This document shows positions 1 to 8,961 of a stretch of DNA of 64,000 nt, piece after piece. Under the pieces are notes generated by a model, which had not been told where the DNA came from, made no database searches, and saw only the letters and a program-made list of their open reading frames with translations. Location: positions 8,860,001-8,924,000 of the forward strand of contig NC_013132.1 of assembly GCF_000024005.1 (NCBI RefSeq). The letters are read 5' to 3'. The position numbers and the translations under genes are program-made. This DNA comes from Chitinophaga pinensis DSM 2588. Its GTDB lineage: Bacteria > Bacteroidota > Bacteroidia > Chitinophagales > Chitinophagaceae. Numbering within the stretch: the stretch's first letter is position 1; every line of letters begins with the position of its first letter.

Positions 1-360
1 GAACTGAACCAGTTCTTCAAGCATATGAACGGAAAATTCGGCCTCTGGCAGAAATTAAAGTTCGTCATCCTGAAACAGATGAAGATGAACAAGAAGTTCA
101 CCGGTATCGTATTCGGCATCGTACCGGAATTCCAGGGGAAAGGAGTAGATTCCTTTATGATCATTGAAGCGGCAAAAGTGATCCAGCGCAAACTTTCCTA
201 CAGGGAATACGAATTACAATGGATCGGCGATTTCAACCCGAAAATGCTCAATATCGCGGAAAGTCTGGGTACTTATGTCAGCCGCAAACTGACCACTTAC
301 CGCTACCTGTTTGACAGGGAACAACCTTTCGAACGTCACCCGATCCTGGGTGTTAAATAG
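1..360 (+). CDS. C-terminal part of a GNAT-like acyltransferase (5' end outside window)
   Basis: The reading frame is open from base 1 (ELNQFFKHM...) through a stop at 358-360, so the gene starts upstream of the window and only its last 119 residues are visible. The segment GIVPEFQGKGVDSFMI resembles the acetyl-CoA-binding turn of GNAT acetyltransferases (compare Q/R-x-x-G-x-G/A), followed by a helix and a conserved-looking end (YRYLFDREQPFERHPILG). Similar C-termini occur in roughly 380-residue Bacteroidota proteins annotated as GNAT-like or hypothetical. The substrate is unknown. It converges on the histidine kinase gene, with a nested inverted repeat between them. The family assignment is inference from one motif. 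Confidence 0.6.
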   Translation, partial: ELNQFFKHMNGKFGLWQKLKFVILKQMKMNKKFTGIVFGIVPEFQGKGVDSFMIIEAAKVIQRKLSYREYELQWIGDFNPKMLNIAESLGTYVSRKLTTYRYLFDREQPFERHPILGVK

Positions 361-391
361 ATAATCAGGGTTGAAACCTTCGTTTAAACCC

Positions 392-465
392 TTACTACGC
401 CGTTATTACACCCAAACCGCTTCGTTCCCGAACGGACAAATAAGAGGTTAATAACGGCGTAATAA
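392..465. repeat. Nested inverted repeat between convergent genes
   Basis: Arms of 17 nt at 392-408 and 449-465 are complementary with one mismatch (core ACGCCGTTATTA / TAATAACGGCGT). A second short hairpin, CGTTC-CC-GAACG, sits at the apex (424-435). It lies between the end of the acyltransferase gene and the end of the minus-strand kinase gene and could stop transcription from both sides, but no clean T-tract follows on either strand. The rest of 361-516 shows nothing else. Confidence 0.6.
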
Positions 466-516
466 CGTTATAATACGAAGAAATAGCCCTCAGATAAGCC
501 ATGGATAAGCGTTCCC

Positions 517-1911
517 TTAATGTGCAATTTTCACGAGCGCATTCTCTGAACGGAGATGCCGGATGATCACATTATAAATTTCTCTTTCGCGAAAAGGCTT
601 TAGCAGGTAATCATCGAAACCTGCATCTATAAATTCCTGATTGCCAGGCATGGTTGTATCCGCTGTCAGGGCTAACACGGGAATATGTGCTTTCAGGGGT
701 TCTTTATCTTCCCTGATTCTTTTCACCACCTCCAGCCCGGTCATACGGGGCATTTGCAGGTCCAGCAGGACCATATCATAATTATTATTGACAAATAGCT
801 CATAAGCGACAGCACCATCTGCCGCTTTGTCGAAACGGCATTGCCAGCGGGTAAGGATCTTGTCCATCAGGGCCAGGTTCATTTCCTGGTCATCAGCCAC
901 CAACAGATAGCGGCCTTTCATAAACTGGCCGGTGAGTTGTTCGACTTCTTTCTGGGTAATGATCACCGTTTGCGGCACCGGCAGTACGCGATAGCTGATA
1001 TTACAGGTAAAAACGCTTCCTTTTCCCTGTGTACTTTCCACCTGTATTTCGCCGTGATGCAAATCAATAAGCGCTTTCACAAGTGCCAGTCCGATACCCG
1101 TTCCATGCACCGAACCTGCCTGTGATACGGTATTATGCAGATACTGTTCAAATATCATGGTTTGTCTTTCCGGTGCAATACCACGTCCGGTGTCACTGAC
1201 CCGGATTTGTACCTTTACTTCTCCTGCAAACTCCTGATCTATTTTCAGCTGACAACGAATGCTGCCGGCATCTGTATAACGGATGGCATTATCCAGCAGG
1301 ATCCATATCAGACGTCCCAGCCGTTCGCCGTCTCCGGCTACCTGCAACTGTTTATCACCGTCATAGACTGCTTCGAATATCAGTTGCCTGGCGCTTGTTT
1401 GCACGAGCGCTTTTTCCGTAATACTGCTGAAAATTTTATAAAGTGAAAACGGATAAGTATCCAGTTGTAATTCACCCCTTTGTGACCAAGCGAGTTCCTG
1501 AAAATGCTGTTGCATCCGGCTGAGCGTACCGGCCGCATTTTCTATTGAAAACAGCATTTCCCGTTGTGTGCCATCCAGTGTGGTATAATGTAGTTGTTCA
1601 CTGAAGCCGATAATGGCATTCAGCGGTGTGCGCACTTCCTGACTGATATTGTTAATCATGTTAACACGCGCGTCCGCCAGCGCTTTCCCGGTACGATTTA
1701 TGTACATTATCTGCTTGCGGAGATACCAGATATAATACAGTGCGACAAACAGTACAAATACTGATAACACAGGTATAAAAAAGGAAGGATCAGAAACAGT
1801 AATAACTGCCGGAATTGAAAAGTGGTTCACTGGTATTACATCCACAATCACGAATACGGGGAGTGTAAACGGGGTATGTTCAAAAGCAACCGACCGATAC
1901 ATCGTATGCAT
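517..1911 (-). CDS. Hybrid sensor histidine kinase/response regulator with substituted H-box His
   Basis: This 464-residue membrane protein has one clear transmembrane segment (about 44-64) and a short N-terminus with no recognisable sensor domain. A HisKA-like dimerisation helix (about 80-145), an HATPase domain (about 155-310) and a C-terminal receiver (about 334-455) follow. The ATP site looks intact: N208 in LLDNAIRYT, D240/G242/G244 in SDTGRGI, and GTGIGL at 270-275. The receiver keeps D340/D341, the phospho-acceptor D384, T416 and K438. The H-box reads ISQEVRTPLNAI, so the usual phospho-accepting His is Gln91. Autophosphorylation at the normal place should therefore be impossible. It may be a pseudokinase, a partner of another kinase, or a receiver fed from elsewhere. 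The start could also be Met4. It diverges from the M48 protease gene. Confidence 0.9.
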   Translation of the reverse strand: MHTMYRSVAFEHTPFTLPVFVIVDVIPVNHFSIPAVITVSDPSFFIPVLSVFVLFVALYYIWYLRKQIMYINRTGKALADARVNMINNISQEVRTPLNAIIGFSEQLHYTTLDGTQREMLFSIENAAGTLSRMQQHFQELAWSQRGELQLDTYPFSLYKIFSSITEKALVQTSARQLIFEAVYDGDKQLQVAGDGERLGRLIWILLDNAIRYTDAGSIRCQLKIDQEFAGEVKVQIRVSDTGRGIAPERQTMIFEQYLHNTVSQAGSVHGTGIGLALVKALIDLHHGEIQVESTQGKGSVFTCNISYRVLPVPQTVIITQKEVEQLTGQFMKGRYLLVADDQEMNLALMDKILTRWQCRFDKAADGAVAYELFVNNNYDMVLLDLQMPRMTGLEVVKRIREDKEPLKAHIPVLALTADTTMPGNQEFIDAGFDDYLLKPFREREIYNVIIRHLRSENALVKIAH

Positions 1912-2126
1912 TTAAAGGTTGGAAAAAACGTTGGCGTTAAACACACAATTTGAGAGAGTTCCAGGCGGTTCTAAACCCGTTCTACTATCAGACGCTACGA
2001 TGTACCGAATTTAACTAAAAGCGCTGAGACCTGAAAATTATTTCCCTTTCGTGTTATGTTCCGGCACAGAAAATAGAATTATATTTATCAAGCGTTGACA
2101 GCACTATTCCACAACCTGTTAACACT

Positions 2127-4268
2127 ATGTCCAACAACCAATGCAGAGACTCCAGAACTGCTGTGAATATGAGTAATATGGCGCCAGGTATGTACTTCAG
2201 ACAAGAGGTGCTGAGAATGACCGGAGGGATCCTGTTGTTTTACATCACCTATATGATTTTATTGCTATGCTCCCTGCTGCTGATGGCAGCGTGCACCTGG
2301 AGCGGAAGCTCCATTATATTGTATGCTTCCTACCAGGGCTTATCGGGCACGTTGCTATCAATACTCGGTGCAGTAATTATACTGCTGGGTATTATGCAGA
2401 CCGTGTTCATCCTTCTTTTCCTTTTCCACCGGCATAAGACCAGTATTCCTTACCGTACCGTCGTGACGGAAAAGGAACAGCCTGTTTTATTTGATTTTAT
2501 TCGCAAACTGGTCAAACAGACAAAGACGCCTTTACCGGAGAAAGTCTACCTCGTACCGGATGTGAATGCCGTGGTGTTCCATTCCCCGAAAGGAATAGGT
2601 CTGTTTGCTGATACGGACAAAAATCTGGTTATCGGACTGGGGATGGTCAACAGTCTGAACATCTCGGAGTTCAAGATGGTGCTGGCCCATGAATTCGGAC
2701 ATTTTTCCCAGCGAAGTATGCGGCTTGTATTACACGTCTATACGATTAATAAAATCATCTATAATATCCTTTATGAGAATAAAGGATGGCGTAATGCGAT
2801 TATCTGGCTGTCCAACAAAGGTTTGATAGCGGCGATGCTGTCGCGGTTGTTTTTACTGATGGCCGCCGGCTTACATTTTCTTTTCCGCAACATGCATGAA
2901 CTGATCAACCGGCAGTATATGCGTCTGAGCCGTGAAATGGAGTTTAATGCGGACGAAGTGGCTGTTTCTATCTGCGGAACGGAAACAGCTATCTCAGCCA
3001 TGCGGAGAGCAGAGATGAGTAACGCCTGTTTTCAGCAATTACTGCAGAAAGTAAGCGCCTGGTCGCATCAGCATCGTTTTGTACGTAATATCTACGAAGC
3101 GCATAGTATGCTGATAAAATACCATGCAAAACAACACAGCGCCCCACTCGATCACCAGCAGTTACCGCAATATAACGATGCTCAGTTCAGTACTACGGTG
3201 AAGAGCCAGGTACAGTTCCGCGATCAGTGGGCGTCGCATCCTACACAGGAAGAAAGAGAGGAACGTTATCTGGCCGCCAATATTCCCGGCGTGAAGATTC
3301 CGCAAAGTGCATGGACACTTTTCCATAATGCGGATGTATTACAGGAACAGATGTCCCAGCAGATCTATCAGTTGCTGGCGCCTGAAGCAACACCGGAACA
3401 ATGGGTATCGCCCGATGACGTGATCCGGGAGATTGAAGATGTGCATGAACAATATGCTTTTCCAGGTCAGTACAATAACTATTTTGATAACCGGCCTTTT
3501 TCTGACATTCCTGCCGGCAGACTGGAACCTTTTTCAGAAGAAGAGCAGACTTTATACACATTAAATACGCTGTACACAAAAGATAACCGGCAACGTATCC
3601 GGCATTATTTCAGAGATGTGCAGGATGCCGCTACCTTACAGGCTATTATCAGCGGCGCCATCCAGGTGACACATTTCACGTATCAGCACGTACAGCACCG
3701 CAGCCAGGAAGCGGGCAGAATCCTGGAAAAGCTGCAACACCAGATTGTACGCGATGAAGAGTGGCTACGTAAACATGACCTGCTGGCCATCCGTTACCAC
3801 TATACGTTTGCGCTGCAACAGGCAATGGAAGCGGCCACCAGCTTACAGGACCAGTACCGGTCTATCCTGGCGCACCAGTCCAGGGCCGTGCTGCTGAATG
3901 AGATAGCCGGAATGATCGTTGAATATATTCCGGCATTTGCCGACAGTGACACGGCTTCTCCGCAAACGGAGGCAGCCCTGCGGATGTTACGGCAACACGC
4001 GGACCAATTACAACAGTTGTTACATGATCTGTTGTACCAGCATCATATCAGCGATCTGTGGGAGCCGGAATTACAGCAGCGGGTGACGCATTTCATACAT
4101 TACCAGTATCCTTATCTGCAGGAGAATACACCTTTACCGGAGGAACTGGAGATCATGCATGAGATCAGTGCAACTGTGTCAGACCATTATAATAACAGTA
4201 TCACACTGATAAAGAAGGATTTTCTATATCGCTGTCTGGATCACAGTGAATTATCCATCCCTCATTAA
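2127..4268 (+). CDS. M48 family membrane metallopeptidase with long C-terminal extension
   Basis: The 713-residue product has hydrophobic segments at about 33-56 and 72-101, then an M48 catalytic domain. The zinc motif HEFGH (188-192) is followed by a further hydrophobic stretch (about 222-255) and the third-ligand motif SREMEFNADEVA with E272. This is the HtpX/Ste24 layout: catalytic domain embedded in the inner membrane and active on membrane or misfolded proteins. About 400 residues follow the catalytic core, rich in Gln and His and predicted helical, with no domain I recognise; ordinary HtpX is about 290 residues. In-frame ATGs at 2169 and 2187 are alternative starts. The 215-nt gap to the divergent kinase gene presumably holds both promoters, but I see no convincing TAnnTTTG box in it. 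Confidence 0.88.
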   Translation: MSNNQCRDSRTAVNMSNMAPGMYFRQEVLRMTGGILLFYITYMILLLCSLLLMAACTWSGSSIILYASYQGLSGTLLSILGAVIILLGIMQTVFILLFLFHRHKTSIPYRTVVTEKEQPVLFDFIRKLVKQTKTPLPEKVYLVPDVNAVVFHSPKGIGLFADTDKNLVIGLGMVNSLNISEFKMVLAHEFGHFSQRSMRLVLHVYTINKIIYNILYENKGWRNAIIWLSNKGLIAAMLSRLFLLMAAGLHFLFRNMHELINRQYMRLSREMEFNADEVAVSICGTETAISAMRRAEMSNACFQQLLQKVSAWSHQHRFVRNIYEAHSMLIKYHAKQHSAPLDHQQLPQYNDAQFSTTVKSQVQFRDQWASHPTQEEREERYLAANIPGVKIPQSAWTLFHNADVLQEQMSQQIYQLLAPEATPEQWVSPDDVIREIEDVHEQYAFPGQYNNYFDNRPFSDIPAGRLEPFSEEEQTLYTLNTLYTKDNRQRIRHYFRDVQDAATLQAIISGAIQVTHFTYQHVQHRSQEAGRILEKLQHQIVRDEEWLRKHDLLAIRYHYTFALQQAMEAATSLQDQYRSILAHQSRAVLLNEIAGMIVEYIPAFADSDTASPQTEAALRMLRQHADQLQQLLHDLLYQHHISDLWEPELQQRVTHFIHYQYPYLQENTPLPEELEIMHEISATVSDHYNNSITLIKKDFLYRCLDHSELSIPH

Positions 4269-4390
4269 CACTGTCTTTTCTTAATATGTAAATAATTACA
4301 TCTCCGGGAAGTACCTGGAAGTGTAGCGCAGAGTCTAGGGACTGTCGACAATTTTCTGTACTTTCGACCTTCGCGAATGCGTTTGCATAT

Positions 4391-6295
4391 ATGGAGAATT
4401 TTATCGTTTCAGCCCGTAAATACCGTCCACAGAATTTTTCAACCGTAGTCGGACAATCACATATTACGACCACACTAAAAAATGCGATCCGCAACAGTCA
4501 GCTGGCTCATGCCTTCCTGTTCTGCGGTCCGAGAGGTGTCGGTAAAACCACCTGTGCCCGTATTCTGGCCAAAACAATCAACTGTGAGAACCTCCAGCCT
4601 GATGGCGAAGCCTGTAACCAATGTCATTCCTGTACTTCTTTCAATGAGGGAAGTTCTTTTAATATTCACGAGCTGGATGCTGCGTCCAACAACTCCGTAG
4701 ATGACATCAGGACCCTGGTGGAGCAGGTACGTTTTGCGCCGCAGGCCGGAAAGTACAAGATCTATATCATAGATGAGGTACACATGCTCAGTTCTTCCGC
4801 ATTCAATGCGTTTCTGAAAACGCTGGAAGAACCCCCTTCTTATGCCATATTCATTCTGGCGACCACAGAAAAGCACAAGATCCTTCCGACGATCCTGAGC
4901 CGTTGTCAGATATTCGATTTCAAACGCATCACCATCCAGGATACGGTTGATCACCTCCAGGAGATCTGTTCAAAAGAGCATATCCAGGCGGAAACGGATG
5001 CCCTGCACCTGGTCGCGCAGAAAACCGACGGATGTATGCGTGACTCCCTGAGTACACTGGATAAGATTGTCAGCTTTACCGGCGGGCATCTGACTTACCA
5101 GAATACCCTGGAGCACCTGAACATTCTTGATTACGATTATTTCTTCCGGGTAATGGATACGGTACTGCAACAGGATGTAGCCACTGCCCTTCTGATATTT
5201 GACGAGATCCTGCAAAAGGGTTTCGAGGGGGATAACTTCCTGAACGGCTGGGCGGAATTTCTCCGTAACCTGCTGATGAGCAAGGAAGAAAAAGTATTAC
5301 ACCTGGTGGAAGTATCCGGTAATCTGAAAGACCGGTACAAACAGATGGCGGGCAAGGTTAGTCCGTCGTACCTGATCACTGCCCTGCACCTGCTCAATGA
5401 AACTGAGATCAATTACCGCATGGCGCGTAATAAACGGCTGCATGTGGAAATGGCGCTGATCAAGCTCTGTTTCTTACAACAGGCGGTGACGCTGGTAAGT
5501 GACGATCAGACCGGAGAGGTCGTAAAAAAAAAACTGGTAGCTGATGGTGCTCAACCACAGAAACTAAGATCTTCCTTTGCCCAGGCGGCTCCGGAGGCAA
5601 AACCGGCAGCAGGGCAGGCAGCTACGACGACGTCTATCGCTGCCAATGAAGCCAGACTGACGATAGAAACTCCGGTAAATAACACAGGCGTTCCGCCACA
5701 GACGGTTACACAGCCGGCGCAACCGGTACAGCAACAGCCGCCGGTATCTCAGGCACCAGCCAATACTCAGCACACCTCTTCTTATAATACAACAACTACA
5801 GCTACCGCTCCGAAACCAGCGCAGGCGCCCACCAATGCACCTAAACTGACGGGACTGGCAGCGATGAAGGAGGCATTGGCTTCCAAACAGCAGACGCAGC
5901 CAGCTAAAGCCGTCATTCCGATGACGGCAGGCGCACTGTCTGTATACTGGGATGAATTCATCGACCGCTTCCGGCAGGCTAACAAAATGACAGTCGTAAG
6001 TAATCTTCAGCTGGCGACAATTAAGTTGCAGAGTGCTGAGGAAATCTGTATTGTGAGCAGAAATATTGTGCAATTCCGGTTCATGGAAGAAGAAAAGCTG
6101 GCAATTTCAGCTTTCTTCAAAGATAAATTTCAGAATCCCGGAATTGTGCTGACCTTACAGCTGGATGAGTCACAGCAAACACAGGATATTGGCCCCGCGC
6201 CACTTTCCAGCCGTGAGCAGTTCCTGAAAATGACGGAAAAATATCCGTTGGTGAAGGAACTGAAAGAGAAGTTGAATATGGAACTGGATTTTTAA
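4391..6295 (+). CDS. dnaX: DNA polymerase III subunit gamma/tau
   Basis: This is the clamp-loader ATPase of the replicative polymerase (634 residues). The AAA+ domain has a Walker A GPRGVGKT at 46-53, four zinc-binding cysteines (C65, C75, C78, C81), Walker B IIDEVH at 126-131 and the sensor/SRC region ATTEKHKILPTILSRC. Domain III ends near residue 370. A Pro/Gln/Ala/Thr-rich linker (about 385-505) then leads to a C-terminal tau domain (about 520-634). An A10 run at codons 378-381, exactly at the end of domain III, could generate a short gamma form (separate entry). A TGCGTTTG sequence just before the ATG is a weak -7 candidate. Replisome function is certain by family; gamma production is inference. 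Confidence 0.97.
   Translation: MENFIVSARKYRPQNFSTVVGQSHITTTLKNAIRNSQLAHAFLFCGPRGVGKTTCARILAKTINCENLQPDGEACNQCHSCTSFNEGSSFNIHELDAASNNSVDDIRTLVEQVRFAPQAGKYKIYIIDEVHMLSSSAFNAFLKTLEEPPSYAIFILATTEKHKILPTILSRCQIFDFKRITIQDTVDHLQEICSKEHIQAETDALHLVAQKTDGCMRDSLSTLDKIVSFTGGHLTYQNTLEHLNILDYDYFFRVMDTVLQQDVATALLIFDEILQKGFEGDNFLNGWAEFLRNLLMSKEEKVLHLVEVSGNLKDRYKQMAGKVSPSYLITALHLLNETEINYRMARNKRLHVEMALIKLCFLQQAVTLVSDDQTGEVVKKKLVADGAQPQKLRSSFAQAAPEAKPAAGQAATTTSIAANEARLTIETPVNNTGVPPQTVTQPAQPVQQQPPVSQAPANTQHTSSYNTTTTATAPKPAQAPTNAPKLTGLAAMKEALASKQQTQPAKAVIPMTAGALSVYWDEFIDRFRQANKMTVVSNLQLATIKLQSAEEICIVSRNIVQFRFMEEEKLAISAFFKDKFQNPGIVLTLQLDESQQTQDIGPAPLSSREQFLKMTEKYPLVKELKEKLNMELDF
5513..5544 (+). promoter_or_regulatory. 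Candidate slippage/frameshift site producing the gamma form of DnaX
   Basis: Ten consecutive A residues (5524-5533) are read as GTA AAA AAA AAA CTG, i.e. V378-K-K-K-L. Both alternative frames close almost at once. One extra A, or a -1 shift, gives ...KKKTGS and TGA (about 384 residues). One A fewer, or a +1 shift, gives ...KKNW and TAG (about 382 residues). Either product would be domains I-III only, the size of a gamma subunit. An SD-like GGAGAGG lies just upstream (5513-5519). Thermus thermophilus dnaX makes gamma by transcriptional slippage on a long A run, and E. coli by ribosomal frameshifting on A AAA AAG. Confidence 0.65.
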
Positions 6296-6351
6296 AGGCG
6301 TTTACGGAAATATCTTCCGTAATCTAACTTTCACAATTCGCATTTCTTTTG

Positions 6352-6359
6352 TAGGTTTG
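6352..6359 (+). promoter_or_regulatory. Bacteroidota -7 promoter box TAGGTTTG for pdhC
   Basis: TAGGTTTG matches TAnnTTTG and ends 21 nt before the ATG at 6381. It decides the start codon: the TTG at 6357 lies inside the box and could not be on the transcript. A clear -33 TTTG is not evident. Confidence 0.55.
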
Positions 6360-6380
6360 GGCAAAATTTGGATAAATACT

Positions 6381-8021
6381 ATGGCAGAAGTTATCAGAAT
6401 GCCCCTTTTGAGTGACACTATGACTGAAGGGGTGATCGCGGAATGGCATAAAAAGGTAGGTGATACCGTAAAAGCAGACGACGTAATTGCTGAGGTGGAA
6501 ACAGATAAAGCCACCATGGAAGTAATGGGTTATGTGGAAGGTACTCTATTATATATTGGTGTCGAGAAAGGTAAGGCTGCTAAAGTAAATGAGATTATAG
6601 CTATTGTAGGGAAACCAGGTGAAGACTACAAGTCTTTGCTGGGTGGAGGAAATAATAATGGCCAGGCCGCACCTGAGGCTAAGCCAGCAGCTCAGGAAGC
6701 TTCCGCTCCGGCTCCTGCCGCAAGCACCGCAGACAGCGCAGCTGTTGCTGAAGCACTGAAAAACGCCACTGTTATCCGTATGCCGCTGTTAAGCGATACC
6801 ATGACAGAAGGTAAAATCGTAGCCTGGAACAAGAAAGTGGGCGACACCGTAAAAAGCGATGACGTATTAGCAGAAGTGGAAACTGATAAAGCGACCATGG
6901 AAGTAATCGGTTATGCGGATGGTGAACTCCTTTATGTAGGCGTAAAAGAAGGTGATGCTGCTAAAGTAAACGGCATCATTGCAATAGTAGGTAAAAAAGG
7001 TACCAATGTTGACGTTATCCTGGCTGCAGAAGGCACAGGTGGCGCTAAACCGGCCGCTCAGGCAGCACCAGCAGCTACTCCGGCTGCATCTGCAGCTCCT
7101 GCAGCTACTCCTGAAGTTTCTGAAAATAAAGATGGTGGTCGTGTAAAAGCATCTCCGCTGGCTAAGAAACTGGCTGAAGAAAAAGGTATCGATATCAATA
7201 AAGTAACTGGTTCCGGCGACGGTGGCAGGATCGTGAAGAAAGACGTAGATAGCTTTGTTCCATCTGCTGCTCCGGCTGCAGCCGCGAAACCAGGTGCTGC
7301 TCCTGCTGCGAAAGCTGCGGCATTTGCACCAGCAGGTCAGGAAGGTCATACAGACATCCAGCTGAGCCAGATGCGTAAAGTGATCGCTAAGCGTCTGAGC
7401 GAAAGCAAATTCTCCGCTCCTCACTTCTACCTGAAAGTAGATATTAACATGGATAAAGCGATTGAAGCGCGTAAAGCTATCAACGAAGTATCTCCTGTTA
7501 AGATCTCCTTCAACGATATGGTGATCAAGGCTTCTGCCCTGGCATTGCGTCAGCATCCTGATGTAAACAGCAGCTGGATGGGTGATTTCATCCGCCAGAA
7601 CCACCACGTACACATCGGTTCTGCTGTGGCTATCGAAGATGGTCTGATCGTTCCTGTAATTCGTTTTGCTGATCAGAAATCGCTGAGCCAGATCGCGGCT
7701 GATGCGAAAGAGCTGTACGACAAAGCGAAAAACAAAAAACTGCAACCACAGGATTTCTCTGGTAATACCTTCACTATCTCCAATCTGGGTATGATGGGTA
7801 TCGACGAGTTCACTGCTATCATCAACCCTCCGGATTCCGCAATCCTGGCTGTAGGTGGTATCAAAGAAACCGTTGTTTCTGAGAAAGGACAGTTCAAAGC
7901 TGTAAACATCATGAAACTAACCCTGAGCTGTGACCACCGTAGTGTGGACGGAGCAGTAGGCGCACGTTTCCTGGCTACGCTGAAGAGCTACCTGGAAAAT
8001 CCGGTTACAATGCTGGTATAG
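6381..8021 (+). CDS. pdhC: Pyruvate dehydrogenase E2, dihydrolipoyl acetyltransferase
   Basis: E2 core of the pyruvate dehydrogenase complex: it transfers acetyl groups from lipoyl-lysine to CoA in the cytosol. The 546-residue protein has two lipoyl domains with modified lysines K43 and K170 in TDKATMEV contexts. Ala/Pro-rich linkers, a peripheral subunit-binding domain (about 256-291, ending GSGDGGRIVKKDVDSF) and a catalytic domain follow; the active-site motif DHRSVDG has H519 and D523. The two lipoyl domains are near-identical, suggesting recent duplication or conversion. The ATG at 6381 is chosen because the upstream TTG overlaps the promoter box. The gene stands alone with its own terminator; an E3 gene (lpdA) is 45 kb away in this window and E1 is not present. 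Confidence 0.96.
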   Translation: MAEVIRMPLLSDTMTEGVIAEWHKKVGDTVKADDVIAEVETDKATMEVMGYVEGTLLYIGVEKGKAAKVNEIIAIVGKPGEDYKSLLGGGNNNGQAAPEAKPAAQEASAPAPAASTADSAAVAEALKNATVIRMPLLSDTMTEGKIVAWNKKVGDTVKSDDVLAEVETDKATMEVIGYADGELLYVGVKEGDAAKVNGIIAIVGKKGTNVDVILAAEGTGGAKPAAQAAPAATPAASAAPAATPEVSENKDGGRVKASPLAKKLAEEKGIDINKVTGSGDGGRIVKKDVDSFVPSAAPAAAAKPGAAPAAKAAAFAPAGQEGHTDIQLSQMRKVIAKRLSESKFSAPHFYLKVDINMDKAIEARKAINEVSPVKISFNDMVIKASALALRQHPDVNSSWMGDFIRQNHHVHIGSAVAIEDGLIVPVIRFADQKSLSQIAADAKELYDKAKNKKLQPQDFSGNTFTISNLGMMGIDEFTAIINPPDSAILAVGGIKETVVSEKGQFKAVNIMKLTLSCDHRSVDGAVGARFLATLKSYLENPVTMLV

Positions 8022-8044
8022 TTTATATCAAGAACTAACTATAA

Positions 8045-8083
8045 AACAGGCGTCCCGTCACCCGGGGCGCCTGTTCGTTTTTA
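8045..8083 (+). terminator. Rho-independent terminator of pdhC
   Basis: The GC-rich stem AACAGGCG...CGCCTGTT encloses a further CCC/GGG pairing and is followed by CGTTTTTA. It sits 24 nt after the pdhC stop. Confidence 0.85.
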
Positions 8084-8145
8084 TACCGTACCGATCAACT
8101 TAACATGCTGTTATTCAGTACCAGAATTTGGGAGTTGATATAGAA

Positions 8146-8574
8146 ATGTTTAAATTTAAGGAAGCCCCCACAACTAAAATATCAATGGAGATTCCTAAGA
8201 ATGCGGTAAGCTGGTTCGAAATCCCTGTACACGATTTTGACAGGGCCCGGAAGTTCTACAGCTACATATTCAACTATGAAATGCCTGAGGAACAACTTGG
8301 CTTTAAAAGAAAGGCTTTTTTTCAATTTGACAGACAACAGAACGGCGTAGGAGGAGCCATCGTACAAGGTTCCGAATACTTTCCCAGTCAGCGGGGCACA
8401 CTTGTATATCTACATGCGGGCGATGACCTGAGCGATGTACTCGACCGTGTAGAAGCAGCAGGTGGTAAAATAGAGCTGGATAAGCGCCCGGTATCCGAAA
8501 TACAGGATATGGGATATTTTGCCATCATATTTGACCCGGATGGTAACAGGGTCGCCCTATATTCCAGCTATTAA
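8146..8574 (+). CDS. VOC (glyoxalase/bleomycin resistance) family protein
   Basis: This 142-residue soluble protein has the single-domain VOC fold. VSWFEIPVHDFDRARKFYSYIF is the typical opening beta-strand and helix. The closing strand contains GYFAIIFDPDGNRVALY, where the Asp-Pro-Asp-Gly-Asn turn is characteristic of the superfamily. Two beta-alpha-beta-beta-beta modules are expected, forming a metal-binding cup. The substrate cannot be deduced; many such proteins act on glyoxal, antibiotics or remain uncharacterised. The ATG at 8146 is preferred to an upstream TTG at 8128; the ATG at 8185 is also possible. It follows the pdhC terminator and is probably transcribed alone. Confidence 0.85.
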   Translation: MFKFKEAPTTKISMEIPKNAVSWFEIPVHDFDRARKFYSYIFNYEMPEEQLGFKRKAFFQFDRQQNGVGGAIVQGSEYFPSQRGTLVYLHAGDDLSDVLDRVEAAGGKIELDKRPVSEIQDMGYFAIIFDPDGNRVALYSSY

Positions 8575-8906
8575 CGATCCGTATTACTCGGGAAAACCTG
8601 ATAGTTGTCCACTAATTCCACCAGTTAATTTTCAGTGCACCTGATCCTGTTATCCACACCGAACTGAGATTTTTCTTTTCATTTCCCTCAATCAGCCTCT
8701 TTTTTTAGTGTAATGCTTTGTGTTATCCACCTGTTTTGGGGATAGTCGGTTGTTTCATATCCGTTACTATTGTGATTGTCGGGGCGCTGGGTAGTCCGGA
8801 GGCTGTTTCGTGCGCCGTAATTGAGCGGGTGGCTATTGTTAGCCCCATCCAGTGAGGCTTCCCTAAAATAAAATACCTGCCGCAAGCCTCTTCTTTTCAC
8901 TTTTTT
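8575..8906. other. Intergenic stretch without a recognised gene
   Basis: About 330 nt between the VOC gene and the GbsR-type regulator. Short open frames are present but have no recognisable protein pattern. Only the right-hand end has a readable signal, the promoter/operator described next. Confidence 0.5.
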
Positions 8907-8937
8907 TTGAAAGTTCAATAACATAGCATTACATTTG
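8906..8937 (+). promoter_or_regulatory. Promoter with overlapping TTGAA-AG-TTCAA dyad, GbsR-type regulator gene
   Basis: A -33-like TTTG (8906-8909) and a -7 box TACATTTG (8930-8937) are 20 nt apart, a very good match to the Bacteroidota promoter. The inverted repeat TTGAA-AG-TTCAA (8907-8918) overlaps the -33 box. Almost the same sequence recurs upstream of the next gene (9499-9510). A repressor binding the dyad would block sigma access. The dyad being the operator of the adjacent regulator is inference. Confidence 0.65.
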
Positions 8938-8961
8938 ATGTAAGAAAACGGAGGATTTTAC

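Noticed and set aside
5564..6073. Arg/Cys-rich open frame antisense to dnaX
   Set aside because: Shadow of the Gln/Ala/Pro-rich tau linker.
6381..7000. Duplicated DNA segment in pdhC as a possible assembly artefact
   Set aside because: The two lipoyl domains are similar but not identical, with many silent differences, and two-lipoyl E2 proteins are common.
6867..7745. Long open frame antisense to pdhC (292 codons)
   Set aside because: Its composition (runs of Cys/Ser/Arg/Phe) mirrors the Ala/Pro/Lys-rich sense strand, and the sense gene is unambiguous.
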